Shown here in pieces: positions 12,373-26,230 of a stretch of 64,000 bases of DNA (positions are counted from its first letter, which is position 1; the number at the start of each line of letters is the position of its first letter). The notes below the pieces were generated by a model, which was not told the origin of the DNA, made no database searches, and saw only the letters and a program-made list of their open reading frames with translations. The DNA comes from Plantago major. Its lineage: Eukaryota > Streptophyta > Magnoliopsida > Lamiales > Plantaginaceae. A program made the translations under genes and the position numbers. The stretch covers positions 62,001 to 126,000 of the forward strand of contig JAIFAC010000300.1 of the NCBI GenBank assembly GCA_026545765.1, given 5' to 3'.

Positions 12373-12755
12373 GAATAACTCGGGGAACACTTGGTTGGGA
12401 ACTGGTGTATTTAGGAATCAAGAAGATATCTGTAAGGTTAACTCATTTATACATCTTAGTGGATTCTAGAGTGCGAGAAAGGCGAAGTGGATTAGTTGAA
12501 GGATTACGCCACCTTGAGATACCACTATAAAAAGACTTGTGTTATTTACTTCTGCGGTTTATTACTTGCTTTACTTATCTTGCAAAGTACTTACACACAT
12601 CTTGAAAACGTGCACTTATCACATAAAAGTCGCCTCTCTCTTATATTAAGTATCGGATATCTACGAGATATCGAGAAACTATATTTATCGACAAAAGTTT
12701 TAAAGACTATTCACCCCCCTCTAGTCTTTTACTTTGCGTTATCTGGACCGACAAG

Positions 12756-12767
12756 TGGTATCGAGCG
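12756..12767 (+). promoter_or_regulatory. Primer-binding site, tRNA-iMet type (unit A)
   Basis: TGGTATC followed by a GAGC-like stretch begins two bases after the LTR end. It is complementary to the 3' end of plant initiator tRNA-Met, the usual primer of Ty1/copia elements. Confidence 0.8.
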
Positions 12768-12870
12768 GGGAGGTTCCCAAGCCTTGACCTTGAACCTAGA
12801 TCCCGAATAAGTGCTCACTAAGCACTTTTCACCTACACTTGATTCGTTTGTTTAGTGTGTTTCTTGCGGG

Positions 12871-15125
12871 ATGTCTTTAAGTGGCCCCGATTCTCAAGCC
12901 GAGAATTATGAAAATGGAAGAACAACATGATGCTCCACACAAAGCAGCGGTGTGAAATGATCGAAGTAATAAAGAATGGCCCGATAGTCATTCAACAACT
13001 CAAACAAGTCATAGGGTTTCTAATGGTATGAGCGGAGAACAAAGCGATGGGTCTTCCACAGACGGATCGTCGACGATTAGACCTACCGGTCGAGTTATTC
13101 TGAACGAAGCCACGAGCTCTGGACATGGAAGATGCAGAGAAATCGGTGGATGGTCGGGCTCGTAATATCATCATCGTTCTACTCGAGCACATCTGATTAT
13201 AAAGCGTAGGGTGCAAAACGGAGAAAGTGGCACAGCGGTGATTGAAGAAATGCATGCACCTTTGAAAAAACAAAGGAAAACAAGTTGAAGTTTTGAAGCT
13301 CAAATTCCAAAACTTTAAACAAGGTCAGAGATTCTTGAAGAACTAGATTTCGGTTTACAACACTTATGAGTGACATGGCTGCACTTGGTGAAAGTAATAG
13401 ATATACCAGTCGAGAAAAGATTAAGACTATTGTGAAGTCTAAATCATAGCAGGAACACACAAAGTTTTCTACTTTAACGAGGAATGCGGATATCACTCCT
13501 GTAGAACTTTTCTCTCATCTTGCCCTTTGTTGACTATGAGACAACTCAAGAGAACAAACAAGCGAGAAGTTGCAGTGTTGCTTTAGTTGCTCAAGGAACT
13601 TGAAAGAAGAAAAGGAAGTGGTGAGGATGCTCTTCTTTGGGAAAATATATCGTCGAGAAATTGAGAGAAGAAAAGCGAAAGAAAAGAAAAAGCATCTAGG
13701 CTAAAACTACCACCGGTACAATTTTATGCAAAGCTCATTTGAACAAATCGGCTCGAAAGCATCAATCTTGAGAAGCGAAATCGGAAGCGATATCTGTTTC
13801 TATTATCAAAAACTGGTCATTTCAAGAAGGATTGTCCTTAACAAACTAAAGGCGGTGACAAGAAAACGAAGAATCTTCAAAAGAATTGAAGCTATGCTCC
13901 TTGAAGAAAGGAAAAGATTCAAATCAAGCTGGATGCTCTAGATATTGAATCGATTACGAGGATGAGGATTCGGATGATTCCTACTGCCTTCCCGAAATGC
14001 GGTGTCTCTCATGAAGTAATTGACTTTGGTCAAAGAAGAAAGAAGTGTGGAATGGTGAAGAAATCTTTCCGGATATCTCAATATTGAACCTTGTCTAATG
14101 GTGATGAGGTAACACATACTTCTGTTATACTTATGAAAGTGATGAAGAGGAATCGAGATCTGGAAAAACTCAAAAGAGAACTTGATCTCTCTGAAGAGAA
14201 TTTCTAATGATCCGAGCTAAATGAGAGTTTTGAAGAAAAGAATTCTCTTGAAAGGAAAATTCTCAATTAATCAAGATATCGAGAAAAGGATCTTTGAAAA
14301 TGCATTTCTCAAGGTTCGAGATATCTAAGACCGAAAAAGTCACATAAAGAATCGATGGCGATCTTCAAAAGAAATGTGAAGATCTTCTTTTTGAGAATAA
14401 GGAACTCAAAAGAAAGAACTATCTTTTCAATCTTATGCGAAGCTAGTGACACTATTCTTTGAAGTACAATCTTATTTAAGAGATCCTTGAAAAAGAGAGG
14501 ACTTAAATTTGGACACACACAGACGTTTCACCACTCGAATAAGAGTAATGAAGAACGAACATTTATCGATTACTTTCGGAGGTGATTCCCAAACAATCTG
14601 ATGTCGGTTGAAAAGCTAAGATTGTCGACAAAGGAAAGCGATTCGACCAAGCCTTTATGGGAAAAACAAGTCGAAAGGAAAAATGTGAAATCTACGAAAA
14701 GAAACATAACCTTTGAAAAGTGTAATCACCCACAGTGCTATGTCTCTCAAAAAGGAAAAATTGCAGGAGCTGACAAATTCTCCTATGTCACGTTTTCTGG
14801 AAAGAAAATAGATTATCTAGAGACTAGCAAAGCCGCTGAGAAGAGATATCAGATAGCACCAGGTGCTCGGAACAGTATTGGCTATAAAGCCATCGGGAAA
14901 CAACTTGCTTGAATACAAACAAGAGCAAGAACGATGGTTAAAAGCTAGAATTGCTCACAACAATTATCAGAAGTGGAAGATAAATCAAGCCACTGAAAAT
15001 CTGAATACCAGGGCTAGAAGAAATCTGGCTAGGAAAGCTAAGTTCTTTGAAGCGGACTCGAAACTGACAGTGTCTGAAAGCACCAAATGGAGCAAGGAAC
15101 ACGAGGAAGAAAATAGTTCTTAACA
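12871..15125 (+). pseudogene. Sirevirus gag region, unit A
   Basis: This corresponds over its whole length to the gag region of unit B, starting in the context GGGATGTCTTTAAGTGGCCC. Capsid-like sequence (UBN2/copia gag type) lies around 13,260-13,500, the nucleic-acid-binding knuckle region around 13,790-13,850, and a lysine- and glutamate-rich tail at 14,600-15,120. In life gag forms the virus-like particle. The copy is broken. Confidence 0.75.
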
Positions 15126-15299
15126 ACAATGATACAAATCATTTAACTAGGATTCCTCCTTATGTTCCTGTTAGACAAAAGAATGTTCCTAAGAAATTCA
15201 TTCAAAAATGGATTCCAACTGGAAGATTCTTTAGTTCAGATGGTTCCATTGTTGGTATGAGAACCTAATCTCTGTTTCTGTTTATGCGAGAACACTTTA

Positions 15300-16690
15300 A
15301 AGACTAATTCAAAGTGGCATTTTTATAGTGGATGTGGGAAGCACATGACAGGAGACAAAACAAATCTGATTGACTATAAAAATTGCAATGATGGACCAAT
15401 TATCAGGTTTCTTGGAGAGATGAAAATCGACCATAGGTTTTGGCAATTTGAAGTTTGGAGCCCTTACAATCTCGAAGTACTTCATGTAAAGGGATTGAAA
15501 TATAATCTCCTAAGCATGAGTCGACTAGTGGATAAAGGTACCTTTGTCGATCAAGTCAAAACTATGTAAAGTGATTGACAATGAGTCAAGCGAGGCAGTC
15601 TTGGTTGCAAGGCGTAAAGGAAATCTTTATGTTCTTGATTGGGCATCCGCCAACGAAGAATTTCTCATGGTGAGTCAATCAGCCTTTGAAGAAAATTGAC
15701 TATGGCATAAAAGAATGAGTCACTTGAATTTCAAAACTACGAATAAGCTATCGAAAGAGTTGGTGGTTGGTTTACCCAAAATGGCATATAGAAAAGAAGG
15801 TGTATGCTCGACTTGCCAAATGGGAAAATAATCAAAACATCTTTCAAGTCTAAAACTAGACATTCAATGAAAGGCCTTTGCAAATGTTACATATGGATCT
15901 GTTTGAATCCTCTGTAACTAGTTATGATGGAAAGAAGTATAGATGCAGTTGTTGTTGATGATTACTCAAGATTTACTTGGGTTGTCTTTCTCAAACACAA
16001 ATCGATGCAAGGGTTGAGATACCTAACTTCTTGAATAAGTTGAAGTCATGAAAAATGACAAAGTATATAATGTCGAGCAGACCATGATGCGATTTTGTGA
16101 ACGATTACATCAAAGAGTTTTGTACTTGCAAGGTATACAACATCAACTATCTTACGTAAGGACACCACAACAAAATGGTGTTCTTTGAAAGAAAGAATAG
16201 GACCACGAAAGAAGCGGCAAGAACAATGCTGGCGACCTTTGAAATAAGTGAAATCTATTGGGTTGAAGCTGTAAACACAGCATGCTACACTCAAAACAGA
16301 TGTCTGATTAACAAACACCATGACAAAACTCCTTACGAGCTTTTCATTGGTAGACCCCCAAGTATCAAGCGTCTAAGGGTGTTTGGTTGCAGATGTTTCG
16401 TTCTCAACAATGGAAAAGAATACTTGAGAACATTTCAACCAAAGGCAGATGAAGGAGTATTTCTTGGTTATTCTCTGAATAGCAAAGCCTACAGAATCTA
16501 CAACAAAAGAGCATAAAGGTCGAAGAATACATTTCATGTAGTGTTCTATGAAGGAAACAAGAAAGTACTCTTAAATGATGATCTCTCAGATAGGTTCAAA
16601 GAACTAATGATTAAAGATTCTCAAAAAGGATCCTCAGAAGGAAACAATTCTATCATTCAAATAGAGGATGAGTCTGACAATGAAAAGCAA
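15300..16690 (+). pseudogene. Sirevirus protease and integrase region, unit A
   Basis: FYSGCGKHMTGDKTN-like sequence near 15,330 marks the protease/GAG-pre-integrase start, HVKGLKYNLLSMSRLVDKG lies near 15,485, and integrase core matches (VVDDYSRFTWVVFLKHKS) lie near 15,950. The integrase C-terminal part is well preserved at 16,175-16,516, with VFGCRCFVLN and EGVFLGYSLNSKAYRIYNK. The copy is broken. Confidence 0.8.
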
Positions 16691-17084
16691 CCTATGCTTA
16701 GTAACAACTAGATGACTCTAAGACATGATGAAGAATTTCCTATGAAAATCCAGAAATGGAGCAGGTTACTGAGAACCTTCATCATGGAGAGGTATCTGAA
16801 AATGAGATTCTTTGAAATACAAATCCGGATATCTCTAACCTTTGAAAAAGTGTCAGATATCCATGGCATTTTCCATGTGTCAGATATCTTAGATACTGCA
16901 CAAGTATCTCATCAAGATCATATTGATTCACATTCAAATCAAAATGATATTCATCCTACTAGTTCAAAACCCATTATGAAATGGAAAAGAAATCATCCTG
17001 CAAAGGATGTGATTGGTCCCATAGACCAAGGAGTTAGAACTAGAAGAGCAATTCTTTGAAAAAGCAAATTGTCTCTATGGATGT

Positions 17085-18085
17085 TTCATCTCAAACATTG
17101 AACGAAGACTATAGAAGAAGCATTAAAGGATCAAGATTGGATCTCTGCAATGCAAGAAGAGTTGGATCAATTTGAGAGAAACAAAGTCTGGAAACTGGTT
17201 CCATTTGATGATGGAATATCTGTAATCGGAACCAAGTAGGTTTTCAGAAACAAAATGAATGAGTCTGGTGAAATAACCAGAAACAAAGCTAGGTTGGTTG
17301 CCAAGGATTCACCGGTGAAGGACTAGATTTTGATGAATCTTATGCACGGTTGCAAGATTGGATGCAATAAGACTTTTCTAACCTTTGACTCATAATGACT
17401 TTCTGAGTTTATCGGATGGATGTCAAAGTGCATTCCTAAATGGTGAACTTCTTGAAGAAGTCTATGTTGAGCAACCACCAGGTTTTGAAGTTTCCTTAGA
17501 AAGTAGGATGGTCTATAAGCTTGAAAGCTACATGTATGGCTGAAACAAGCTCCGAGCATGGTATGATACATTGGCCAGATACCTACTCGAAAGTGGTTTC
17601 AAGAAAGGAGATGTTGATAAAACACTCTTCACATTGAACCATGATGGGAAACTACTTTTAGTTCAAGTATACATTGATGACATTATATTTGGATCTAAAG
17701 ATAAGCAACTTTGTGAAGACTTTGCTGAACTCATGAAATGTAAATTTGAGATGAGCATGATGGGAGAATTGAATTACTTCTTAGGGCTACAAGTCAAGCA
17801 ACTCAATGATGGAATATTCATTAGTCAAACAAAGTATGCAAAGGATATGCTCAACAAGTTTAATCTAAAGCCTTCTGAAAAGAATGCTAAGATACCAATG
17901 AGCATTGGAACCAAGATGACCTATACTGAATCTGACAAGAGTATTGAAGAACACAAGTATAGGAAATTGATTGGGTCTCTACTGTACCTCACTGCAAGTA
18001 AACCTGATATTCAATATGTAGCTGGAGTGTGTGCTAGATTTCAGACAAATCCAATGCAATCACACTACAACATTGCCATGTAAAT
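17085..18085 (+). pseudogene. Sirevirus reverse transcriptase, unit A
   Basis: The family motifs appear in order: EALKDQDWISAMQEELDQF, a KARLVAK-like block, a [11 protein letters not shown]-like block and, in a long clean stretch from 17,571, [15 protein letters not shown] with the YxDD catalytic aspartates, then [18 protein letters not shown]. This is typical Ty1/copia RT. In life it copies element RNA into cDNA inside the particle. Confidence 0.85.
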
Positions 18086-18086
18086 A

Positions 18087-18600
18087 TTGAGGTATGTAAG
18101 GGATACTGTAGAAGTTGGATTGTGGTATCCAAAAGATAGTGGATTGAGTTTGGTTGGCTATTCAGATGCCGACTATGCTGGATCATTGCTTGATAGAAAA
18201 AGCACCTCAGGAACTTGTCAATTTCTTGGTGCTAGATTGATATCTTGGTTCAGCAAGAAACAGAACTCAATTGCCACATCTACCACAGAATTTGAATATA
18301 TTCTTTGCGGGATGTTGCTTCACAAATATTGTGGATACAACAACTTAGAGACTATGGACTCGATGAAGAAAACTCCCATTTTCCGTGACAACACAAGTGC
18401 TATTGCCATAACTCGAATCCTAAGTTTCATGCTAGAACAAAGCACATTGATGTTAGACACCACTTCAGCGAGACCACGTTGAAAAGGCGATATAGAGATA
18501 CTCAAGATTGGCTGAAGACCAACTTGAGATATCTTCACTAAGCCACTACAAGAAAGTAGATTCTTAGCCTTAAGACACGATCTTGGACTAATGGAGCTAC
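18087..18600 (+). pseudogene. Sirevirus RNase H, unit A
   Basis: LVGYSDADYAGSLLDRKSTS, followed by an SWFSKKQNSIATSTTEFEY-like stretch, is the standard start of Ty1/copia RNase H. It ends in a DIFTKPLQESRFLALR-like tail near 18,550. It follows directly on the RT. Confidence 0.85.
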
Positions 18601-18609
18601 CAAAGAATG

Positions 18610-19384
18610 AAAAAGTTCGGATATCGAAGAAGATATCAAAGGAGAGAGAAAAGGAATGCAGAGCGGGTATCCGGACAAGAGAAGAGGTATCTGAAAGCGG
18701 GTATCCGAAACTAAAGGCTAAAGGGTAAAATGACTATTTGAAGATCTACGGGCGAATTTTCGGATATCTAGGTCACTTTCGATGAGGGAATACAAAGAGA
18801 ATAGTACTGTTGTCTGATCGACTACTCTCTTGAAATTTGTATTATTTCTATCTTTGTGTAAAAGCGTGAAAAGACAACAAGTATAAGATAAACTCGAGAT
18901 ACAAGCGGTGTTCTCATTCACACGAAGCGTGACTCGGATAGCTAACATTGACATTCATTAAATGGGCACAATTACATTTGTTGATTGTGATCATTCTTTG
19001 AAAAAGCAATGGTGACCCTTGATGAAATGGGCGATTGATCTTCTGACGGAGATTAATTTTTCGGTAAATAGTGAATTTGAAATCCCATGGCCCACTATGC
19101 ATTTAATGTCGAACAAGCTTTTACCGCACATGCAATTCACAGATACATATATACAAAACCAATTTGTATGTATATGTTCGTCTAAATTTCGTTGCTATAT
19201 ATATAGGATTTTGGCAAAAGAAATCACTTTCGCCTAATCCAACATTCCGACTTGCACAAGAATAGCAAAAACCATTCTATTTTCTCTACAAATCTCTGCT
19301 CCCAAATTAGTTTTTCTGCAAAGAATCACTAATCTTACACCTTAATCTCTTTCAAACTTCGAAAAACTTACGATATATAAAGAG
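18610..19384. other. Noncoding stretch between RNase H and env-like region, unit A
   Basis: No coding signal is seen. The stretch is GATATC-rich at its start and ends in a TATATATATAGG tract and a leader-like sequence just before the ATG at 19,385. It has an equivalent in unit B at 32,640-33,402. Confidence 0.55.
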
Positions 19385-22300
19385 ATGGCCCCCAAACGAT
19401 CAACTACCCAGAAATCCCAAATTACTACTACTGGTACTGCTGAAAAGCAAACACCAGAATTGGTAGTTGTAAACAATCGGTTGGTAGGAGACTTCAATCA
19501 CGATCATTGGACTTCAAATCACAGAATGATTTGGGGTGGTGCCATGATTGAGGAATACCTCACGGCTGCTATTGAAAGTCAAGCCGACAGGAAGTTAATC
19601 CATGACATGCTTGAAAAGGCACAAATCGTCGAGGTTTTCTATCGATGTTCCCGGAGTCTCTTCCTTTGGATGTCTTTGAATTTTACAACAACTCTAGGAT
19701 TATATCACGTATTCACGGAAACCTTTGCAATAGTGTCTATAAAAGCGTCGATCGAAAGGAAATCATACGGACTCAACAACTTTCAGCAAGTTGTTTGACC
19801 TTCAAAATCTTGGAAAGGATTTTGAAATAGACACCAAGGATGATGATCTCCTTGAAGGTGTAAAACAATTGTACAATAATGTGTGTAATCTTGAAAAATC
19901 AAATACACCCACTGACTTCAAGCTTGCTGACATCAGAACCAGACATCTGTTAGTTCACTGGGATGTGTTGGCATGCATTCTTCACAGATGCTTTGATGGT
20001 CTACAAGGAGGTGCTGACCAAATAAGCGAAACATTTGGATGATGATGTTCTTATTACATGACAAGACAAAATTTGGAAAACCCTTTCAATTGGGAAAGTA
20101 CACCTTTATGAAATTTGTGAAGAAGATTGAGGCTTTGAGCCTACAATCTCTAAGGGACTTCTTGAGCAAAGGCCACGATGGCTATGGTCTAAAGATATGT
20201 TACTTCTTTGGAGAAACTTGGCATTGAGCTTAGAGAGAAGGACATTGCCAGCGATAACCTACTCTACAAATATGAGTATCTGAACTTGATGAAAAGGATT
20301 CTTGTATCTCGGAAAGGTTCGAAGCGAAAGGCGAAGAGGTATATGAGGAAAAGTTGCGACCAAAGCCGAACTTCACGAAGAAGTCTGGCAGCAAATCGGA
20401 CACACCATTGAGGTTATCGATTCGGATACTGCTGCGTGGTAGATGAACTCATAAATATAGATGAACTCATCAATCTTTGCATTATAGGTATCGGTCTTGA
20501 ACAAGTAGACTCGTGAGAAAGTACTTTGAGAAATGTGAAGACTATTGCGAAAGCCTGGCGATGAACTTATCAATCTTGCTAAAGAAAATAGTGATAGATG
20601 CGAGCCTATCTGCGAAACCGAGGATTATGGACAATCGGTTCCTAATCTTTGAAGAGAGCTCGGCGATGAAGATGATGAACTAGTCATCTCTCAAGTCTTA
20701 GAAAAATCGAAAGGGCTAAGGTTCTTGAAAAATGGCGGTGTAGAGGTATCTAAAGAATAACTTACACCACAGGTTGCTGAACAAGCACCTGTTTTAAAGG
20801 TTGCTGAAGAAGCAATAGAGTCCAAGGTCACTGGACAAATTACACCATAGCATATTGAAGATGCTCTGATGAGTGATAGCTTAGTGTTGGAGGATATTGC
20901 CATTGCCTCAACACTCAACGATCATCTCAAACCAACAACCACCTGACCGGATATGGATAGTCTTTGAAATGGTACTTGAGTTACTGATACCGACATCTTT
21001 CCTTCTTTGAAGAAAATCCCAAAAGCGGGTTCCCGACTTAAAGAAAGGGATCAAGCGAGACATCCACTCGAATGATCAACCGGGGAAGCAAGCGAGTTGC
21101 ATACTCGGAACGGTCTGAAGTACACAAACTTCAAACAAAGAAGTGAAATGGAACAACAAGACCAAAACATTGAAGAGTCACAAGTTCGAGACCAATCGAC
21201 TGACCTTTGCTCGGTGGTGAATTGTTTAACTCTCTACTTGTTAAATCTTATGTTTATAAATCTTGTTACTTAAAAATTTCTTTATTCTGGTGAATTAGAA
21301 ACAAAAGAGCAAGAGGAAGGCAAAGCTTGCCTCGAGAGGCGAAAGGAGGCTCCATAGCCTCACCACTTAAGGAACTGAGCACATATTCGGGTGAAACATA
21401 GTTTCTTAAGACATGACTTTTCAAAATCTTTAATACACCGACTAACTCTTTGTTTCTAATAGGCTCCAATGAGAAGGAAAATGATGAAATTTGAAGCCTA
21501 ACTCGTGAAGAATCAACGAGACTCACAAAGTCTCAGGAACAAATATCGAGCCATCTATTAAGAAGGTATATATCTAGGATATCTATATTCTTCTGATATT
21601 ACTCGATCATTTTTTCTAAATACTTAACACTTTCTACTCATAGGCTCAAGCAGTATAAGTTCTTTGGGGAATTGCCCTCGATCCCTCGACGATGGAAATT
21701 GATGAGGCCACCAAACCTTCATCACCCGAGAGAATACCGGAGGCTGCAAGTTTACGAGACAAGTATCTGAGCCTCCTACTGTGGAGGTGATTAACATCTC
21801 AGATATCAATTTGTCTAAGTGTTTCTCTCCTGATAAATTTCTAAGTGTTTTGTTGTATTTTATTCTCAGGATCAAAAAGAAAGAGAGGATGCTGAGGATC
21901 AAACTACCAAGTCTCCTCCTCGCACTTTTGATATATCGAGGCACGGAACCTCGGTAGTCTAACCTTGAACCTATTCTTTGTTGCACAAGTAACATACTTG
22001 ACTACTCTAAAACCCGGATATCTACACAAGTTTTGAAACTAACTTAAACTCTCTCTTTCAGGCTCAAAATAGTGCCAAGAAGGAGTCAGATGATGACTAT
22101 GAGAACCTTCTTCCCTTCTTCAAGACTCATACCTTGCCAAAGCATATTCAATGCTTCAAGAAATGACAGAGGTTAAGGTGCTCTGATCTCGCTGAAATAC
22201 TGAGAATCACAGATCAACCAACAAGACGAGCACAAGCTCTTGATCTGGAAAACTATATCCACGCAATGTTCCCCACGGAACAGTATCAAGTTGCGACCTT

Positions 22301-24780
22301 ATTGCATAAGGATTTCTCCAGAGAAGTGGCACACAAGTTGGTGCAAGCCTTCAATCAGGCTAATGGTCAGACAAGATTACAGATGGCATTCAAGCCAGTC
22401 CTGCCCCAAACTCTACAATTTATTCCTTCTGAACAAGAGGAGGTTAATGGGCTGAAGATCACTATTCCTGAAGTGATTAATCTTGTATCTGAAGACGATG
22501 AGGAGAAAGAAATAGATGAGAATAACTTTGATGAACCTCCCTCTGACCATCACAAAAAGGATGATGATGATAAGGATGATGATGATGCCCCTGCACCAGG
22601 GACGGGAGGGATTTCACAAGGACACATTGCCTCAATTTCTTTGAAAAGCACCTTGAGAGGACTTCAACAATCCCTTCTCCATCTCCTCGAAATCTACTCA
22701 TCGACTTGACACAAAGTTACTCTTGAACAAGTGGTTGAGCACTCGAGGAACAACTCGAGAAAATAATAGGCCTGAGCGAGTTGCTCAACTCGAACAAGCA
22801 TTGGAAGAAGAATAACAACTACATCTTCAAGCTGGAAGAAAAGATAAGGTGAATCAAGAGCAAAGCTCCGAAGATTGAAGATCAAACAATCGAGGAAATG
22901 GAAGCTTATCTTTGAAATGAAAGAACTCGACTTCTTTGTTCAAGCAATTGTTGAGGAATTGAATCTTGAACAAGTATCTAATGACAAACATGATCTAAAG
23001 TGCATTCGAAGATGTTCCATCCTCCTCCTTTGAAAGGAAGAAACCCATCTACGAGATAGTTCTTTGGACTAGAGAACATTGATGAAAATGTCGAGAGGAT
23101 GAAGATCCTTTGGGGTGATAACTCGGATGATGAAGAAGACAAGACTTTGGCGAGAACTCCGCAATGAACACTTGGCGGTTTCACATTTGAAAAGGAAGTG
23201 ATTGCTCGACATATTGACAAGGCGCGAATGTCAACTCAATGAATACTTGAGCGGATATCAAATCTTGGCTAAATTGAAAAAGGAGTTATCTTCTAAAAAA
23301 AAAGCGCCATTGCATCGGTCCTGCGGAACTAAAGTCATTCTTGAGCTCATCACTTTCGAGAGAACAACCCGTCTGGTCATTTCTCGGAAAGATCTAGGCA
23401 TGGTTAGGGATGATGACCAAAACATGGCTGCAAAAGCTTTTGAAGGCGTGCTATCTTCTTTGGAAAAGCGGATCTTGTTCAAGGCCACGAGCTTCTTGAT
23501 AAGGATCTTGGTCTTATCAAACAAAATCGAGCTCAAGGTGATCTGGAAAAGTTAGTTCTTTGCTTAAAACTATCTGCAAGGGAACTTTAACTCCTTTGAA
23601 TCATTTATGATTCTTAGTCGATCGACAATGACTAAGGGGAAGAATATCAAGAGGCTCGGAGAGGAGAGGAAGAGGAAGAGAGCAAAGAAAATCGAGCGAA
23701 AATCTGAACAACCACCTCTCGAATAAATGAGCCCTCCTCGGTCGATTGCTCTCTGAGATAGTGGCCACCACTCGACTTCCTAAACAAGGAATGACAACAA
23801 GGGCGAACACGAAACCTCTAAGGAGTACCAAGGCTCCAAAGAGAAGACAAGTAAGAGGATTGATGAATCTTACGAAGAAGAAGAAGGCTAAATCAAATCC
23901 TTGGGCAATGAAGAAGTGCAAAAGTCTCACAAGAATTGATCTTGATGATGATGATGAAGAGGCGATGAAGATGAAGCTCCTCTTCATAGAAAAGGAAAAT
24001 TGAAAGCTGGCCGAGCCCATAGGCAAGCGTTTGGCAGCTAAAACACCCTCTGGAAATACCAAGTCTATCCAGGGTGGTTCTTCAAGCATTACCCCTAGGG
24101 AAAATTCAAGACAAAGGAGGAACAGGCTGAGAGCTGAACAAAGACAAAGTCAACTTCCACTGAGGCCAGAAGAAGCCAAAATTGAGTATGTGAAGAATTA
24201 CAACAACTCCCACATCTGGTGCATAAATCGAGAAAAAGCTCTTTGGATTCTAGAACTCAGGCATTTACTGCTAAATTCAAGGTTTCCAGAACCAATCCAT
24301 AAACATCTCATGGCATGAAGAAAAGACAAGCCAATCTTGATTAACACCAACCACATCAAAGCATGGTTGGATTTTGAAGTAATCAAGAGAACATAAGCCA
24401 TGAAGAAGGACCTCTCTGATGAATGTCCTTATGGAAAGCCAGATGATGTGAAATTCCCATTCTTGGAGCGAAGAGAGCAAGACTTCTTTGTGGAACCCTA
24501 TGAGTCCTTCTACTTAGCGAAGATCAATACAAGGGTGACATCGGATATCGAAGATCATTTATGAATACTTCAAGCTATCGGATATCGAATCGAGCATGCG
24601 GAAGTGGAAAAAAGTATCGTAGATTGACACTTTGTCGAGAAAAATCTACCAAAACCTGAGGAAGTGTGGATTTGCCAGAGACACATAGATGATTGTCAGA
24701 ACTCTTCTCTGTGACTACTCTGATGATATCAAAAGGTTTGGTGATAGGAAATTTGCAGATTGATCCATGGAGCTGTTTTG
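19385..24780 (+). pseudogene. Sirevirus env-like region, unit A, function unknown
   Basis: It starts with MAPKRSTTQKSQ after an AT-rich leader, has an early block VVNNRLVGDFNHDHWTSNHR, then a variable middle with acidic runs (DDDDKDDDD near 22,560), then basic and acidic tracts near 23,800-23,970, and a conserved C-terminal block resembling NSHIWCINREKALWILELRH near 24,200. Position after pol fits the env-like gene of Sireviruses. I see no clear signal peptide or fusion peptide, so the env label rests on position only. T-rich stretches ending in AG inside it look intron-like. The copy is broken. Confidence 0.6.
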
Positions 24781-25116
24781 AAGACTTGAAGACTAGTTTA
24801 TTAGGATGTCTACTTGGAGCTTGGTTACTCCTGTTGTCCTAATTTACTATGTATTTTTGTATCTTGCTGACTGAGCTAAATTGTATTATGTACTAAAGTT
24901 ATCTGAACTTTCTTTGTAACATATCTGATGAACTTACTCTCAGATATCACTTTCTATAAAAGATAACTTGTCAGCAAAGATCACACCTTGTGATTTGGTT
25001 GATGTTTACTTTCTGTACTTAATTATATGAATTGAATGATCATAAGAAATGATTAAGTGATGGATTGTTTCCTCATCCAGATTTGTAATAGGTCATATAG
25101 TCATCGTTGACTGATC

Positions 25117-25130
25117 AAAATGGGGGAAAT
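25117..25130 (+). promoter_or_regulatory. Polypurine tract, unit A
   Basis: AAAATGGGGGAAAT lies directly before the TG that starts LTR B. It is the expected plus-strand priming site, and the same tract precedes LTR C. Confidence 0.8.
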
Positions 25131-25849
25131 TTGTTAGGAATATCTGTTTAGATTTTGATCAGCAACCTAATGACTTATCTTAGCTCAGAAAGGTAGTTAG
25201 TACTCTTGGTTCACTTGAACACTGTAAAAGAGGAAACTCACTAAGTATGATAGTCTAGTAAATCTCGTATAGGATGTTAGGTCTCGAAATGTAATTTTTA
25301 TTTTCTAAAGAAGACCAAGAAGAAGACTTCCAGCAGGAAAAGTTCAGCGATTTGAAGATTTGAAGGCGCACAAGATTCTTTGAAGACAAAAGTTTTTAGA
25401 TACCTATGTCGGATATCTTGAAGAAACAAGTGTTCGAAACACAAGTGTTGCAAAAGATATCTGAGAATAAAAGGTTTATGAGACGAGGAAAGTGCTCATA
25501 GATATCTACACTAAGAGACCTTGGATATAAACTATGTTTCTGAAAAAGAAATATTTTATAACAAAGTTGTTTCAACAAATGGTATCAGGAGTTGTGATAA
25601 TCTATGGAAAAGAACATGCAAAGTTTCAGAAGACTCTGATTGTATAAAGATCTATGATACCATGCATAGTTCCGTTGGCACTAGAGGACAAAATATAGTA
25701 CAGTGCATTAAATGCGCAGACATAAATGTCTGAACAAAAACGGTAGCTTTTGAAGAAGAAGACAAACCTGCTACAGTACTATATTCAGATATCAATAGTT
25801 TTAATTTGATTAAACTATGGATACTATTCAAGCGGCACTCAAATTCATC

Positions 25850-25857
25850 TATAAATA
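25850..25857 (+). promoter_or_regulatory. LTR B TATA box
   Basis: TATAAATA lies about 718 bases into the LTR, marking the U3/R transition about 30 bases downstream. It is conserved in the other LTR copies. Confidence 0.6.
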
Positions 25858-26230
25858 TCAACACTTAGACTTCTTGAGAACACACACACACACTTTGAAC
25901 TTACATTGAATACTCACACAAGCTCTCTCAAAACTACTTACCTTGAAGCTTTACATTGCGACCAAAGCTCTTGATTCTAAGTAGCACAAAAGTTCTAAGT
26001 GTCACGATCCTTAACAAGCATTGTTATACGTGAAGGAGTTGAACTAAGATTTCATATAGATTCATTCTGGAACACTTATAGACTTGATCGATGAGAACAA
26101 GATACCATACATTGAAAAGTGTATTAAGTATACTTGATTCATAGAGCTATCTGAATAACTGGATATGTTATTTAAGAAGCTCACCTGACAAACAAACCTA
26201 AAACCAATACCATATTCGGCGTGGAGTATA

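Larger units (their letters stand above)
11190..12753 (+). repeat. Sirevirus LTR A (5'-most)
   Basis: From AGCAACCTAATGACTTATCT this matches LTRs B and C to its end at ATCTGGACCGACA. Its start does not show the outer tip seen in LTR B. It is followed directly by the primer-binding site. The CACCCCCCTCTAGTC tract near 12,714 is shared with the other LTRs. Confidence 0.85.

Noticed and set aside
19385-19798. The open frame starting MAPKRSTTQKSQ as a host gene
   Set aside because: The same frame recurs at 33,403 at the same place between RNase H and the LTR, so it belongs to the Sirevirus.
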